Shown piece after piece: positions 47,203-57,300 of a DNA stretch of 64,000 nucleotides. The stretch spans positions 372,001 through 436,000 of the forward strand of contig JAUIMM010000579.1 of assembly GCA_031769625.1 (NCBI GenBank), written 5' to 3'. Source of the stretch: Taudactylus pleione (Eukaryota; Chordata; Amphibia; Anura; Myobatrachidae). The first letter of the stretch is position 1. The number at the start of each line of letters is the position of its first letter. The position numbers were made by a program, and so were the translations under genes. The notes under the pieces are model-generated. The model was not told the origin of the DNA, did not search any database, and was given only the letters and a program-made list of their open reading frames with translations.

Positions 47203-47949
47203 CACAGGTTCTCAAACTCGGTCCTCAGGACCCAAAACAGTGCATGTTTTCCAGGTCTCCTCTCAGAATCACAAGTAAAATAATTAGCTCCACCTGTGGA
47301 TCTTATAAAATGTGTTAGTGAGTAATGACTACACCTGTGTACCTGCTGGGATGACCTGCAAAAAAATGAACTGTGGCCCTGATTCAGAGCCGGACGCTCT
47401 GACATAGCGCTCGCTCTGAATCTGGGCCGTCCTTCTTTTTTTTCAGAGTGGCCTCCTGGCCGCTCGCATAGCTGTGGGTGACCACCCACAGCTATAGCAA
47501 GCGTCCAGGAAGATGGTCGCGATGGTCAAGACCATCGCGACCATCGGGCTTGCGACGAGACCCTTGTGGTAGGGTCTCGTTGCCGCAAGCCCCAGAGTGC
47601 TTTCGGCTCTAACAGAGTCGAAAGCACTCCCACTGACATCACTTGTGATGTCAGTGGGGCCGGCCCCAGACGGTAGGAGTTCCCATGGGAACGCCTCCGT
47701 CTGGGCAGCCACGCCCCCGGCCCGCCCACCAAAGGGGGCTTGCTGTCTCTCAACATCAACAGCACGCCCCCTTTGGTGTGAGACCCGGAGCGACGGTTTG
47801 CCCATCGCTATCCGGGTCTCGCGCATGTGCACGACGGAGCCGGCTCCGTCGTGCGCATGCGCACTGGGCCACCATCGACCCACTTGCGAGCGCATAGCGC
47901 TCGCTAGCGGGTCTGAATCAGGCCCTGTGTGGGGTCTTGAGAACCACTG
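47203..47949. mobile_element. hAT-type MITE containing a Harbinger-type MITE
   Basis: The outer element begins CACAGGTTCTCAAACTCGGT and ends GGTCTTGAGAACCACTG. The 8-bp target copies are ATGTACTT (47195-47202) and ATGTAGTT (47950-47957), one mismatch. Without the nested 551-bp element it would be about 193 bp, matching its relative at 49569-49733. No coding region is present. Confidence 0.88.
47375..47925. mobile_element. Multi-hairpin MITE, PIF/Harbinger-like, copy 1 (551 bp)
   Basis: Ends are GGCCCTGATTCAGAGC and GGTCTGAATCAGGCCC, with a 3-bp duplication TGT (47372-47374 and 47926-47928). The interior is a series of adjacent hairpins, including GATGGTCGCGATGGTC / GACCATCGCGACCATC (about 47511-47544), GTGCTTTCGGCTC / GAGTCGAAAGCAC (47597-47627), CCCACTGACATCA / TGATGTCAGTGGG, AAGGGGGC..TGCTGT / ACAGCACGCCCCCTT, and a GCATG-rich pair around GACGGAGCC / GGCTCCGTC. 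Related copies lie at 49941 and 62930. The Harbinger assignment rests on the 3-bp duplications. Confidence 0.85.
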
Positions 47950-48011
47950 ATGTAGTTAGTACAGAGGTTGCCAAACGCGGTCCTCAAGGCTCCCCAACAG
48001 TTCAGGTGTTA

Positions 48012-48257
48012 AGGTACATACACACGTAACGATTTTTTGAAGGATTTAACGATAACAACGTTGTTATCGTTCAATTGTTGAAAAAATCATTCAGTTTCTG
48101 AGTTATAGCGATTATCGTTCATGTGCGTTCCCGTTTGTAGTTCATTCTGACTGACCAACTGAACGTAGTTCAAAAAATCGTTCATTACACTTTAAAAAAT
48201 CTGACAGAAAATCATAAAATCGTTGATAACAAAATCGTTGTGTGTGTGTGCGCAGCT
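48012..48257. mobile_element. Small Harbinger-like MITE (TTA target)
   Basis: The element is 246 bp, flanked by TTA on both sides (48009-48011 and 48258-48260). Ends are AGGTACATACACAC and GTGTGTGTGCGCAGCT, inverted and imperfect. The interior repeats TAACGATTTTTTGAA / AACAACGTTGTTATCGTT. A 3-bp TTA duplication is typical of PIF/Harbinger elements. It has no ORF. Confidence 0.78.
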
Positions 48258-48341
48258 TTAGAGATACCCATGGGTGAGCACAGGTGATTTTAATTAGTAC
48301 CTCAGTCAATTTGATTTACCCACCTGTGCTCAGCCATGGAT

Positions 48342-48535
48342 ACACACACAACGATTTGAACGATTATCGTTAACGATATCGTTCATTCGTTGAAAAAATC
48401 GTTCACATTCTGAGTGAAAACGATGAACGATTATCGTTTATGCGCGTTTACGTTTGTAGTTTAGTTAGACTGACCAACTTAACGATTTTCATTAAATTAA
48501 TATGCAAAAATCGTTTGTAGTTCAAAAAACGCCTT
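48342..48535. mobile_element. Second, truncated copy of the same small MITE
   Basis: ACACACACAACGATTTGAAC at the left and GTTTGTAGTTCAAAAAAC at the right match parts of the 48012 element. The middle word GACTGACCAACT is shared by both. The right terminus is missing or rearranged, so the exact borders are uncertain. It interrupts the same hAT-type MITE a second time. Confidence 0.6.
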
Positions 48536-48706
48536 GAGCTGCTGGGGAGCCCTGAGGAGCGCGTTTGGGAACCTCTGAGATAATATAAGGCTGGATATTC
48601 CCGAGTCTCAGCGCCAGAGATAGGCAGCTAGATGCACTTCAGGGGCCACATTGGGGAGGTCCCTCTAACCATGATAAGGGTGGCATATTATATATATATA
48701 TAATAT

Positions 48707-48855
48707 TAGGGATGTGCAGGCTGGTTCTACTCGGTTCCGTTCGGTTTTTTTTACCGAATCTTATTGGGTATCAGCTGTCATGAGTTTTGGATAGCCAATA
48801 AGATTCGGTGAAAAAAAACGAACGGAACAGAGTAGAACTGAGCCTGCACATCCCA
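48707..48855. mobile_element. 149-bp palindromic hAT-like MITE
   Basis: TAGGGATGTGCAGGCTGGTT at the left is matched by AACTGAGCCTGCACATCCCA at the right. The two arms pair over about 66 bases around a 17-base centre (AGCTGTCATGAGTTTTG). TAGGGATGTGCA is a hAT (Ac-like) terminus. The flanks are TA-rich, so the target duplication cannot be read. Confidence 0.75.
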
Positions 48856-48869
48856 TATATATGTATATA

Positions 48870-48937
<68 letters not shown>

Positions 48938-48939
48938 CA
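48856..48939. repeat. (TA)n / (GT)n microsatellite
   Basis: TATATATGTATATATGTG is followed by a GT tract and then a long uninterrupted TA tract ending ATACATACAT, directly next to the Tc1 terminus. Confidence 0.95.
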
Positions 48940-49361
48940 TACAGCGGGTAAAATAAGTATTGAAAACATCAACATTTATCTCAGTAAATATATATATGTG
49001 TAATGGGGATATTGTAATTAAATTTTCCCCAAATGTCAGCAACAACCCATATAATCCACACATGCAAATAAATCAAACTACAGATGTCCATAAATTAAGT
49101 TATGTGTAATAATGTGAAATGATCCAGGGAAATAGTATTGAACACGGTTACTGACATTTAATACTTTGTACAAAGCCCTTGTTGGTAATGACAGCTGTAA
49201 GACGCCTCCTGTATGGAGAAACCAGTCGCACACATTGCTCAGGTGGGATTTTGGCCCATTCTTCCACACAGTCAGTCTTCAAATCCGTAAGGTCCCGAGG
49301 TCTCTTCTATAAACTCTGATCTTTAGTCTTTCCATAGATTTTCAATTGGATCCAGGTTAGG

Positions 49362-49412
49362 TGATTGGCTGTGATTGGCTGTGATTGGCTGTGATTGGCT
49401 GTGATTGGCTGG
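49362..49412. repeat. 10-bp tandem repeat (GATTGGCTGT x5) inside the Tc1 element
   Basis: GATTGGCTGT occurs five times in succession, the last copy running into GATTGGCTGGGCC. Other Tc1 copies, as I remember them, have a single GGCTT-like site here, so this is a local expansion after insertion. Confidence 0.9.
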
Positions 49413-49568
49413 GCCGTTCTAGCAGCTTTATTCTTTCTCTCTCTGACACCAGGTGAGTGTCCTTGGCTGTGTATTTGGGATCATTGCTGTAATATCCGCC
49501 CTCGTTTCATCTTCAACATCCTGGGAGATAGCAGCAGATTTTTATCAAGATGTCTCAGTACATTTTTC

Positions 49569-49733
49569 CACAGGTTCTCAAACTCGGTCCTCAGGACCCC
49601 AAACAGTGCATGTTTTCCAGGTCTCCTCACGGGTGAAATAATTGGATCTTTAAAATGAATACACCCGTGCACCTTGGGTGACTGCAAAACGGGACCTGTT
49701 TGGGGTCCTGAGGACCGAGTTTGAGAACCTCTG
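49569..49733. mobile_element. hAT-type MITE inside the Tc1 element
   Basis: The element is 165 bp, from CACAGGTTCTCAAACTCGGT to ACCGAGTTTGAGAACCTCTG. Target copies CATTTTTC (49561-49568) and CATTATTC (49734-49741) differ at one base. It interrupts the transposase frame and is the same family as 47203-47949. Confidence 0.92.
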
Positions 49734-49940
49734 CATTATTCCATTCATCCTTCCTTCAACCATATGAAGTATGGCAGCACCGTATGCTGGAAAACAGCCC
49801 CACGCCATGATGTTCCCACCTCCAAACGTCACTGTTGGTATGGTGTTTTTGGGGTGATGAGCAGTGCCATTTCTCCTCCAAACATGGTGTGTATTACGGC
49901 ATCCAAAGAGTTCAATTATAGTCTCATCTGACCAGACTAT

Positions 49941-50490
49941 GGGGGTCATTCAGACCCACTCGCGAGCGGCAGTCCGCTCGCAAGTGGGTCGATGTTCCCC
50001 AATGCGCATGCGCATGACGGAGGGAGCTCCGTCGTGCGCATGCGCGAGACCCGATGAGCGAAGGACTTTTCTTCGCTCGGATAGTCTCATCAAAGGGGGC
50101 GTGCTGTCGATGGTGACTGAAAGCACGCCCCCTTTAGTGGGCGTGCCCGGGGCGTCCCTGCCAGACGGAGGCGTTCCCAAGGGAACGCCTACCGTCTGAA
50201 GCCGGCCCCACTGACATCACTATTGATGTCAGTGGGAGTGATTTTGGCTCAGATAGAGCCAAAATCACTCCTGGCCTTGCGGTTGAAAAACCCAACCGCA
50301 GGCTTTTACTCGCAGTTCCGATGGTCGCGATGGTCAAGACCATCGCGACCATCATTTTGCACGCTCGTATATGCTGTGGGTGGTGACCCACAGCTATACG
50401 AGCGTCCAGGAGGACGCTCCATATTAATGGAGGTGGGCCCTGATTCAGAGCGAGCTCTCTGGTCAGAGCGTCCGGCTCTGAATCAGGGCC
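49941..50490. mobile_element. Multi-hairpin MITE, PIF/Harbinger-like, copy 2 (550 bp), inverted
   Basis: It is flanked by TAT on both sides (49938-49940 and 50491-50493). Removing it restores GACTATATTCTCCCAG, the expected Tc1 sequence. Orientation is opposite to copies 1 and 3. The same hairpin series is present, for example GTGATTTTGGCTC / GAGCCAAAATCAC (50238-50268) and GATGGTCGCGATGGTC / GACCATCGCGACCATC (about 50320-50353). Confidence 0.9.
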
Positions 50491-51295
50491 TATATTCTCC
50501 CAGTATTTCACAGGCTCGTCCAAATGTTGTGCAGCAAACTTTAAACGAGCTTCAACATGCTTTTTCTTCAGCAATGGAGTCTTGTGTGCATACAGGCCAT
50601 GGCGGGTGAGAGCATTACTTATTGTTTTCTTTGAAACAATTGTACCTTCTAATTCCAGGTCTTTCTGAAGCTCTCCACAAGTGTTCCTTGGCTTTGGACA
50701 ACTCTTCTGATTATTCTTTTAACTCCTCTGTTAGAAATCATGTGAGGAGCACCTGGTCGTGGCCGGTTTATAGTGAAATAATGTTCTTTCTACTTCCGGA
50801 TTATGGCCCCAACAGTGCTCACTGGAACATTCAGAAGTTTAGAAATCCTTCTATAACCAATACCATCAGTATGTTTTGCAACAATAAGGTTGCAAAGGTC
50901 TTGAGACAGCTCTTTGCTTTTACCCATCATGAGATGTATCTTGTGTGACACCTTGGTAATAAGGTACCTTTTTATAGGCCATCAGTTGGGACTGAACCAC
51001 CTTATATTAATTTGCACTGACAAGGGGCAGGATTGCTTTCTAATTACTGATAGATTTCAGCTGGTGTCTTTGCTCTCCATGCCTTTTTGCACCTCCCTTT
51101 CTTCATATGGTAAATACATTTTCCCTGGGTCATTTCACTTTATTACACATAATCTAATTTATGAACATCTATGGTTTGATTTCCTTGCATGGGTTGTTGC
51201 CGACATTTGGTGAACATTTCATTACAATAGCCCCATTACATATAAATTTACTGAGATAAATGTTGATGTGTACAATACTTATTTTACCCGCTGTA

Positions 51296-51539
51296 TGTAA
51301 TAACACATCTGCATCTGCAGCTATAAGTAACAAATACGATGAGCAAGCATTTGAAGATGCAGTGCCCTTTACTGCTCTGCAACGAACCTACAGGTGAGAG
51401 ATAAAGGAGGGCACCCACCAGCGCAATCACCTCCCCCACCCATCCTCCAATAAGGTGAGATGGGGATACCCCAGAAAGGTGACGTATATGTGGTTTATTC
51501 TCCAGTGCTGCATTTTGCTCATTGGACAGTGTCAATAAT
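51296..51539. other. Short unique segment with an exon-like stretch
   Basis: This is non-repetitive DNA between the Tc1 element and the next array. 51321-51393 is bounded by CATCTGCAG and CAG|GTGAGAG and is open in one frame. That frame does not fit exon 1 of the GGT6-like gene, so I do not call it an exon. Confidence 0.4.
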
Positions 51540-54300
51540 GTACTTTGTATATGACATGGGGGGATGTGGGGTATATATGAATCAGGATAAATCCTGTGCT
51601 GTGTATATGACATGGGGGGATGTGGGGTATATATGAATCAGGATGAATCCTGTGCTGTGTATGTGACACGGGGGGATGTGGGGTATATATGAATCAGGAT
51701 GAGTCCTGTGCTGTGTATGTGACATGGGGGGATGTGGTGTATATATGAATCAGGATGAATCCTGTGCTGTGTATATAACATGGGGGGATGTGGGGTATAT
51801 ATGAATCAGGATGAATCCTGTGCTGTGTATATGACATGGGGGGATACGGGATATGACATGGGGTGATGTGGGATATGACATGGGGGGATGCATGAATCAG
51901 GATGAATCCTGTGTTGTGTATGTGACATGGGGGATGCAGGATATGACATGGGGGGATGTGGGGTATGTATGAATCAGGATGAATCCTGTGCTGTGTATAT
52001 GACATGGGGGGATGTGGGGTATATATGAATCAGGATGAATCCTGTGCTGTGTATATGACATGGGGGGATGCATGAATCAGGATGAATCATGTGCTCTGTA
52101 TATGACATGGGGGATGTGGGTATATATGAATCAGGATGAATCCTGTGCTGTGTATATGACATGGGGGGATGTGGGGTATATATGAATCTGGATGAATCCT
52201 GTGCTGTGTATATATGACATGGGGGGATGCATGAATCAGGATGAATCATGTGCTCTGTATATGACATGGGGGATGTGGGTATATATGAATCAGGATGAAT
52301 CCTGTGCTGTGTATATATGACATGGGGGGATGTGGGGTATAAATGAATCAGGATGAATCCTGTGCTGTGTATATGACATGGGGGGATGTGGGGTATATAT
52401 ATGAATCAGGATGAATCCTGTGCTGTGTATATGACATGGGGGGATGTGGGGTATATATGAATCAGATGAATCCTGTGCTGTGTATATGACATGGGGGGAT
52501 GTGGGGTATATATGAATCAGGATGAATCCTGTGCTGTGTATATGACATGGGGGGATGTGGGGTATATATGAATCAGGATGAATCCTTTGCTCTGTGTATA
52601 AAATGGGGGGATGTGGGATATATATGAATCAGGATGAATCCTGTGCTGTGTATGTGACATGGGGGGATGTGGGGTATATATGAATCAGGATGAATCCTGT
52701 GCTGTGCATATGACATGGGGGGATGTGGAGTATATATGAATCAGGATGAGTCCTGGGCTGTGTATATAACTTGGGGGGATGTGGGGTATATATAAATCAG
52801 GATGAATACTGTGCTGTGTATTTGACATGGGGGGAAGTGGGGTATATATGAATCAGGATGAATCCTGTGCTGTGTATGTGACATGGGGGGATGCGGGATA
52901 TGACATGGGGGGATGTGGGGTATATATGAATCAGGATGAATCCTGTGCTGTGTATATGACATGGGGGGATACGGGATATGACATGGGGTGATGTGGGATA
53001 TGACATGGGGGATGCATGAATCAGGATGAATCCTGTGTTGTGTATGTGACATGGGGGATGCAGGATATGACATGGGGGGATGTGGGGTATGTATGAATCA
53101 GGATGAATCCTGTGCTGTGTATATGACATGGGGGGATGTGGGGTATATATGAATCAGGATGAATCCTGTGCTGTGTATATGACATGGGGGGATGCATGAA
53201 TCAGGATGAATCATGTGCTCTGTATATGACATGGGGGATGTGGGTATATATGAATCAGGATGAATCCTGTGCTGTGTATATATGACATGGGGGGATGTGG
53301 GGTATATATGAATCAGGATGAATCCTGTGCTGTGTATATGACATGGGGGGATGTGGGGTATATATGAATCAGATGAATCCTGTGCTGTGTATGTGACATG
53401 GGGGGATGTGGGGTATATATGAATCAGGATGAATCCTGTGCTGTGTATATGACATGGGGGGATGTGGATATATATGAATCAGGATGAGTCCTGTGCTGTG
53501 TATATAACTTGGGGGGATGTGGGGTATATATAAATCAGGATGAATACTGTGCTGTGAATTTGACATCGGGGGATGTGGGGTATATATGAATCAGGATGAA
53601 TCCTGTGCTGTGTATGTGACATGGGGGGATGCGGGATATGACATGGGGGGATGTGGGGTATATATGAATCAGGATGAATCCTGTGCTGTGTATATTACAT
53701 GGGGGGATACGGGATATGACATGGGGTGATGTGGGATATGACATGGGGGGATGCATGAATCAGGATGAATCCTGTGTTGTGTATGTGACATGGGGGATGC
53801 AGGATATGACATGGGGGGATGTGGGGTATATATGAATCAGGATGAATCCTGTGCTGTGTATATGACATGGGGGGATGTGGGGTATATATGAATCTGGATG
53901 AATCCTGTGCTGTGTATATATGACATGGGGGGATGCATGAATCAGGATGAATCATGTGCTCTTTATATGACATGGGGGATGTGGGTATATATGAATCAGG
54001 ATGAATCCTGTGCTGTGTATGTATGACATGGGGGGATGTGGGGTATAAATGAATCAGGATGAATCCTGTGCTGTGTATATGACATGGGGGGATGTGGGGT
54101 ATATATGAATCAGGATGAATCCTGTGCTGTGTATATGACATGGGGGATGTCGGGTATATATGAATCAGGATGAATCCTGTGCTGTGTATATATGACATGG
54201 GGGGATGTGGGGTATAAATGAATCAGGATGAAACCTGTGCTGTGTATATGACATGGGGGATGTGGGGTATATATGAATCTGGATGAATCCTGTGCTGTGT
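51540..54300. repeat. 56-bp minisatellite (GAATCAGGATGAATCCTGTG)
   Basis: The unit is GACATGGGGGGATGTGGGGT, ATATATGAATCAGGATGAAT, then CCTGTGCTGTGTATAT, 56 bp (checked at 51609 and 51665), about 48 units. Several units carry the short insert GATATGACATGGGG or GATGCATGAATCAGG. A block is duplicated: the order at about 51840-52160 recurs at about 52970-53270 and 53700-54000. Confidence 0.95.
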
Positions 54301-57300
54301 ATGTGACATGGGGGATGCAGGATATGACATGGGGGATGCAGTATATGACATGGGGTATGCAGGATGTGACATGGGGGGATGCATGAATGAGGATGAATCC
54401 TGTGCTGTGTATGTGACATGGGGGGATGTGGGGTATAAATGAATCTGGATGTATCCTATGCTGTGTATATGACATGGGGGGATGTGGGGTATATATGAAT
54501 CTGGATGAATCCTGTGCTGTGTATATGACATGGGGGGATGTGGGGTTTATATGAATCTGGATGAATCATGTGCTGTGTATGTGACATGGGGGGATGTGGG
54601 GTATATATGAATCTGGATGAATCCTGTGCTGTGTATGTGACATGGGGGATGCAGTATATGACATGGGGGATGCAGGATGTGACATGGGGGGATGCAGGAT
54701 ATGACATGGGGGATGCAGTATATGACATGGGGGATGCAGGATATGACATGGGAGGGATGCATGAATGAGGATGAATCCTGTGCTGTGTATGTGACATGGG
54801 GGATGCAGGATGTAACATGGGGGATGCAGGATATGACATGGGGGGGATGCAGGATATGACATGGGGGGGATGCAGGATATGACATGGGGGATGCAGGATG
54901 TGACATGGGGGATGCAGGATGTGACATGGGGGATGCAGGATGTGACATGGGGGATGCAGGATATGACATGGGGAATGCAGGATGTGACATGGGGGGATGC
55001 AGGATGTGACATGGGGGATGCAGGATGTGACATGGGGGATGCAGGATGTGACATGGGGGATGCAGGATGTGACATGGGGGATGCAGGATGTGACATGGGG
55101 GGGATGCATGAATGAGGATGAATCCTGTGCTGTGAATGTGACATGGGGGATGCAGGATGTGACATGGGGGATGCAGGATATGACATGGGGGATGCAGGAT
55201 ATGACATGGGGGATGCAGGATGTGACATGGGGGGATGCAGGATATGACATGGGGGATGCAGGATATGACATGGGGGATGCAGGATGTGACATGGGGGGGA
55301 TGCATGAATGAGGATGAATCCTGTGCTGTGTATGTGACATGGGGAATGCAGGATGTGACATGGGGGATGCAGGATATGACATGGGGGGATGCAGGATGTG
55401 ACATGGGGGGGATGCAGGATGTGACATGGGGGGATGCAGGATGTGACATGGAGGATGCAGGATGTGACATGGGGGATGCAGGATATGACATGGGGGATGC
55501 AGGATGTGACATGGGGGATGCAGGATGTGACATGGGGGATGCAGGATGTGACATGGGGTATGCAGGATGTGACATGGGGGGGATGCATGAATGAGGATGA
55601 ATCCTGTACTGTGTATGTGACATGGGGGATGCAGGATATGACATGGGGGATGCAGTATATGACATGGGGGATGCAGGATGTGACATGGGGGATGCAGGAT
55701 GTGACATGGGGGATGCAGGATGTGACATGGGGGATGCAGGATTTGACATGGGGGGGATGCAGGATATGACATGGGGGATGCAGGATGTGACATGGGGGGG
55801 ATGCAGGATATGACATGGGGGATGCAGGATGTGACATGGGGGATGCAGGATGTGACATGGGGGATGCAGGATGTGACATGGGGATGCAGGATGTGACATG
55901 GGGGATGCAGGATGTGACATGGGGGATGCAGGATATGACATGGGGGATGCAGTATATGACATGGGGGATGCAGGATGTGACATGGGGGATGCAGTATATG
56001 ACATGGGGGATGTAGGATGTGACATGGGGGATGCAGTATGTGACATGGGGGATGTAGGATGTGACATGGGGGATGCAGGATGTGACATGGGGGATGCAGG
56101 GTATGACATGGGGGATGCAGGATGTGACATGGGGGATGCTGGATGTGACATGGAAGATGCAGGATGTGACATGGGGGATGCAGGATATGACATGGGGGAT
56201 GCAGGATGTGACATGGGGGATGCAGGATGTGACATGGGGGATGCAGGATGTGACATGGGGGGATGCAGGATATGACATGGGGGATGCAGGATGTGACATG
56301 GGGGGGATGCAGGATATGACATGGGGGATGCAGTATGTGACATGGGGGATGCCGGATGTGACATGGGGGGGATGCCAGATGTGACATGGGGGGGATGCAG
56401 GATGTGACATGGGGGGATGCAGGATGTGACATGGGGGGATGCAGGATGTGACATGGGGGGATGCAGGATGTGACATGGGGGATGCAGGATGTGACATGGG
56501 GGATGCAGGATGTGACATGGAGTATGTAGGATGTGACATGGGGGGGATGCATGAATGAGGATGAATCCTGTACTGTGTATGTGACATGGGGGATGCAGGA
56601 TATGACATGGGGGATGCAGGATGTGACATGGGGGATGCAGGATGTGACATGGGGGATGCAGGATGTGACATGGGGGGGATGCAGGATATGACATGGGGGA
56701 TGCAGGATGTGACATGGGGGGATGCAGGATGTGACATGGGGGGATGCAGGATATGACATGGGGGATGCAGGATGTGACATGGGGGATGCAGGATATGACA
56801 TGGGGGATTCAGGATGTGACATGGGGATGCAGGATGTGACATGGGGGATGCAGGATGTGACATGGGGGATGCAGGATATGACATGGGGGATGCAGTATAT
56901 GACATGGGGGATGCAGGATGTGACATGGGGGATGCAGTATATGACATGGGGGATGTAGGATGTGACTTGGGGGATGCAGTATATGACATGGGGGATGTAG
57001 GATGTGACATGGGGGATGCAGGATGTGACATGGGGGATGCAGGATGTGACATGGAGGATGCAGGATGTGACATGGAGGATGCAGGATGTGACATGGGGGA
57101 TGCAGGATATGACATGGGGGATGCAGGATGTGACATGGGGGATGCAGGATGTGACATGGGGGATGCAGGATATGACATGGGGGATGCAGGATGTGACATG
57201 GGGGGGATGCAGTATATGACATGGGGGATGCAGGATATGACATGGGGGATGCAGTATGTGACATGGGGGATGCAGGATGTGACATGGGGGGGATGCAGGA

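Larger units (their letters stand above)
47962..48577. mobile_element. hAT-type MITE carrying two nested small MITEs
   Basis: It starts CAGAGGTTGCCAAACGCGGT and ends GCGTTTGGGAACCTCTG. The candidate 8-bp target copies AGTTAGTA (47954-47961) and AGATAATA (48578-48585) match at six of eight positions. Its own sequence is split into three pieces by insertions at 48012-48257 and about 48342-48535. The pieces GAGCACAGGTGATTTTAATT and CACCTGTGCTCAGCCATGGA match the interior of the sister element at 30778. Confidence 0.8.
49148..50930 (-). pseudogene. Tc1 transposase pseudogene
   Basis: On the minus strand the frame starts at about 50930 with MMGKSKELSQDLCNLIVAK, the N-terminal helix-turn-helix region, and continues with GIGYRRISKLLNVPVSTVG. 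Two stop codons interrupt it soon after (RK*KEHYF and TWN*KVQLF). LKKKHVEARLKFAAQHLDEP ends at the MITE insertion at 50490. After it comes [12 protein letters not shown] with the first catalytic Asp, then [12 protein letters not shown], and the hAT MITE interrupts again at 49733. Near 49480 the usual DND(PKxT) is degraded to SNDPKYT, so the second catalytic Asp motif is altered. The C-terminal ITNKGFVQS region ends at about 49148. It cannot encode an active transposase. Confidence 0.88.
48942..51293 (-). mobile_element. Tc1/mariner transposon, interrupted by two MITEs
   Basis: Terminal inverted repeats begin CAGCGGGTAAAATAAGTATT at 48942 and end with the reverse complement at 51293. They are about 55 bp, continuing to ATCTCAGTAAAT. 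TA lies at both borders (48940-48941 and 51294-51295). Subtracting the hAT MITE (49569-49733) and the multi-hairpin MITE (49941-50490) leaves about 1.6 kb, the usual length for Tc1 elements. The transposase remnant reads on the minus strand. I recognise the family as a Tc1-like lineage common in frogs and fishes. Confidence 0.95.

Noticed and set aside
45315..47318. Cys- and Pro-rich frames up to 586 codons, with the look of a structural protein
   Set aside because: All three + frames are open because the 37-bp unit has no stop. The frames encode the same repeated residues in different phase.
47443..47950. Overlapping 70-150 codon frames in the multi-hairpin MITE
   Set aside because: Palindromic GC-rich DNA keeps several frames open on both strands. 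The three copies do not conserve a common protein.
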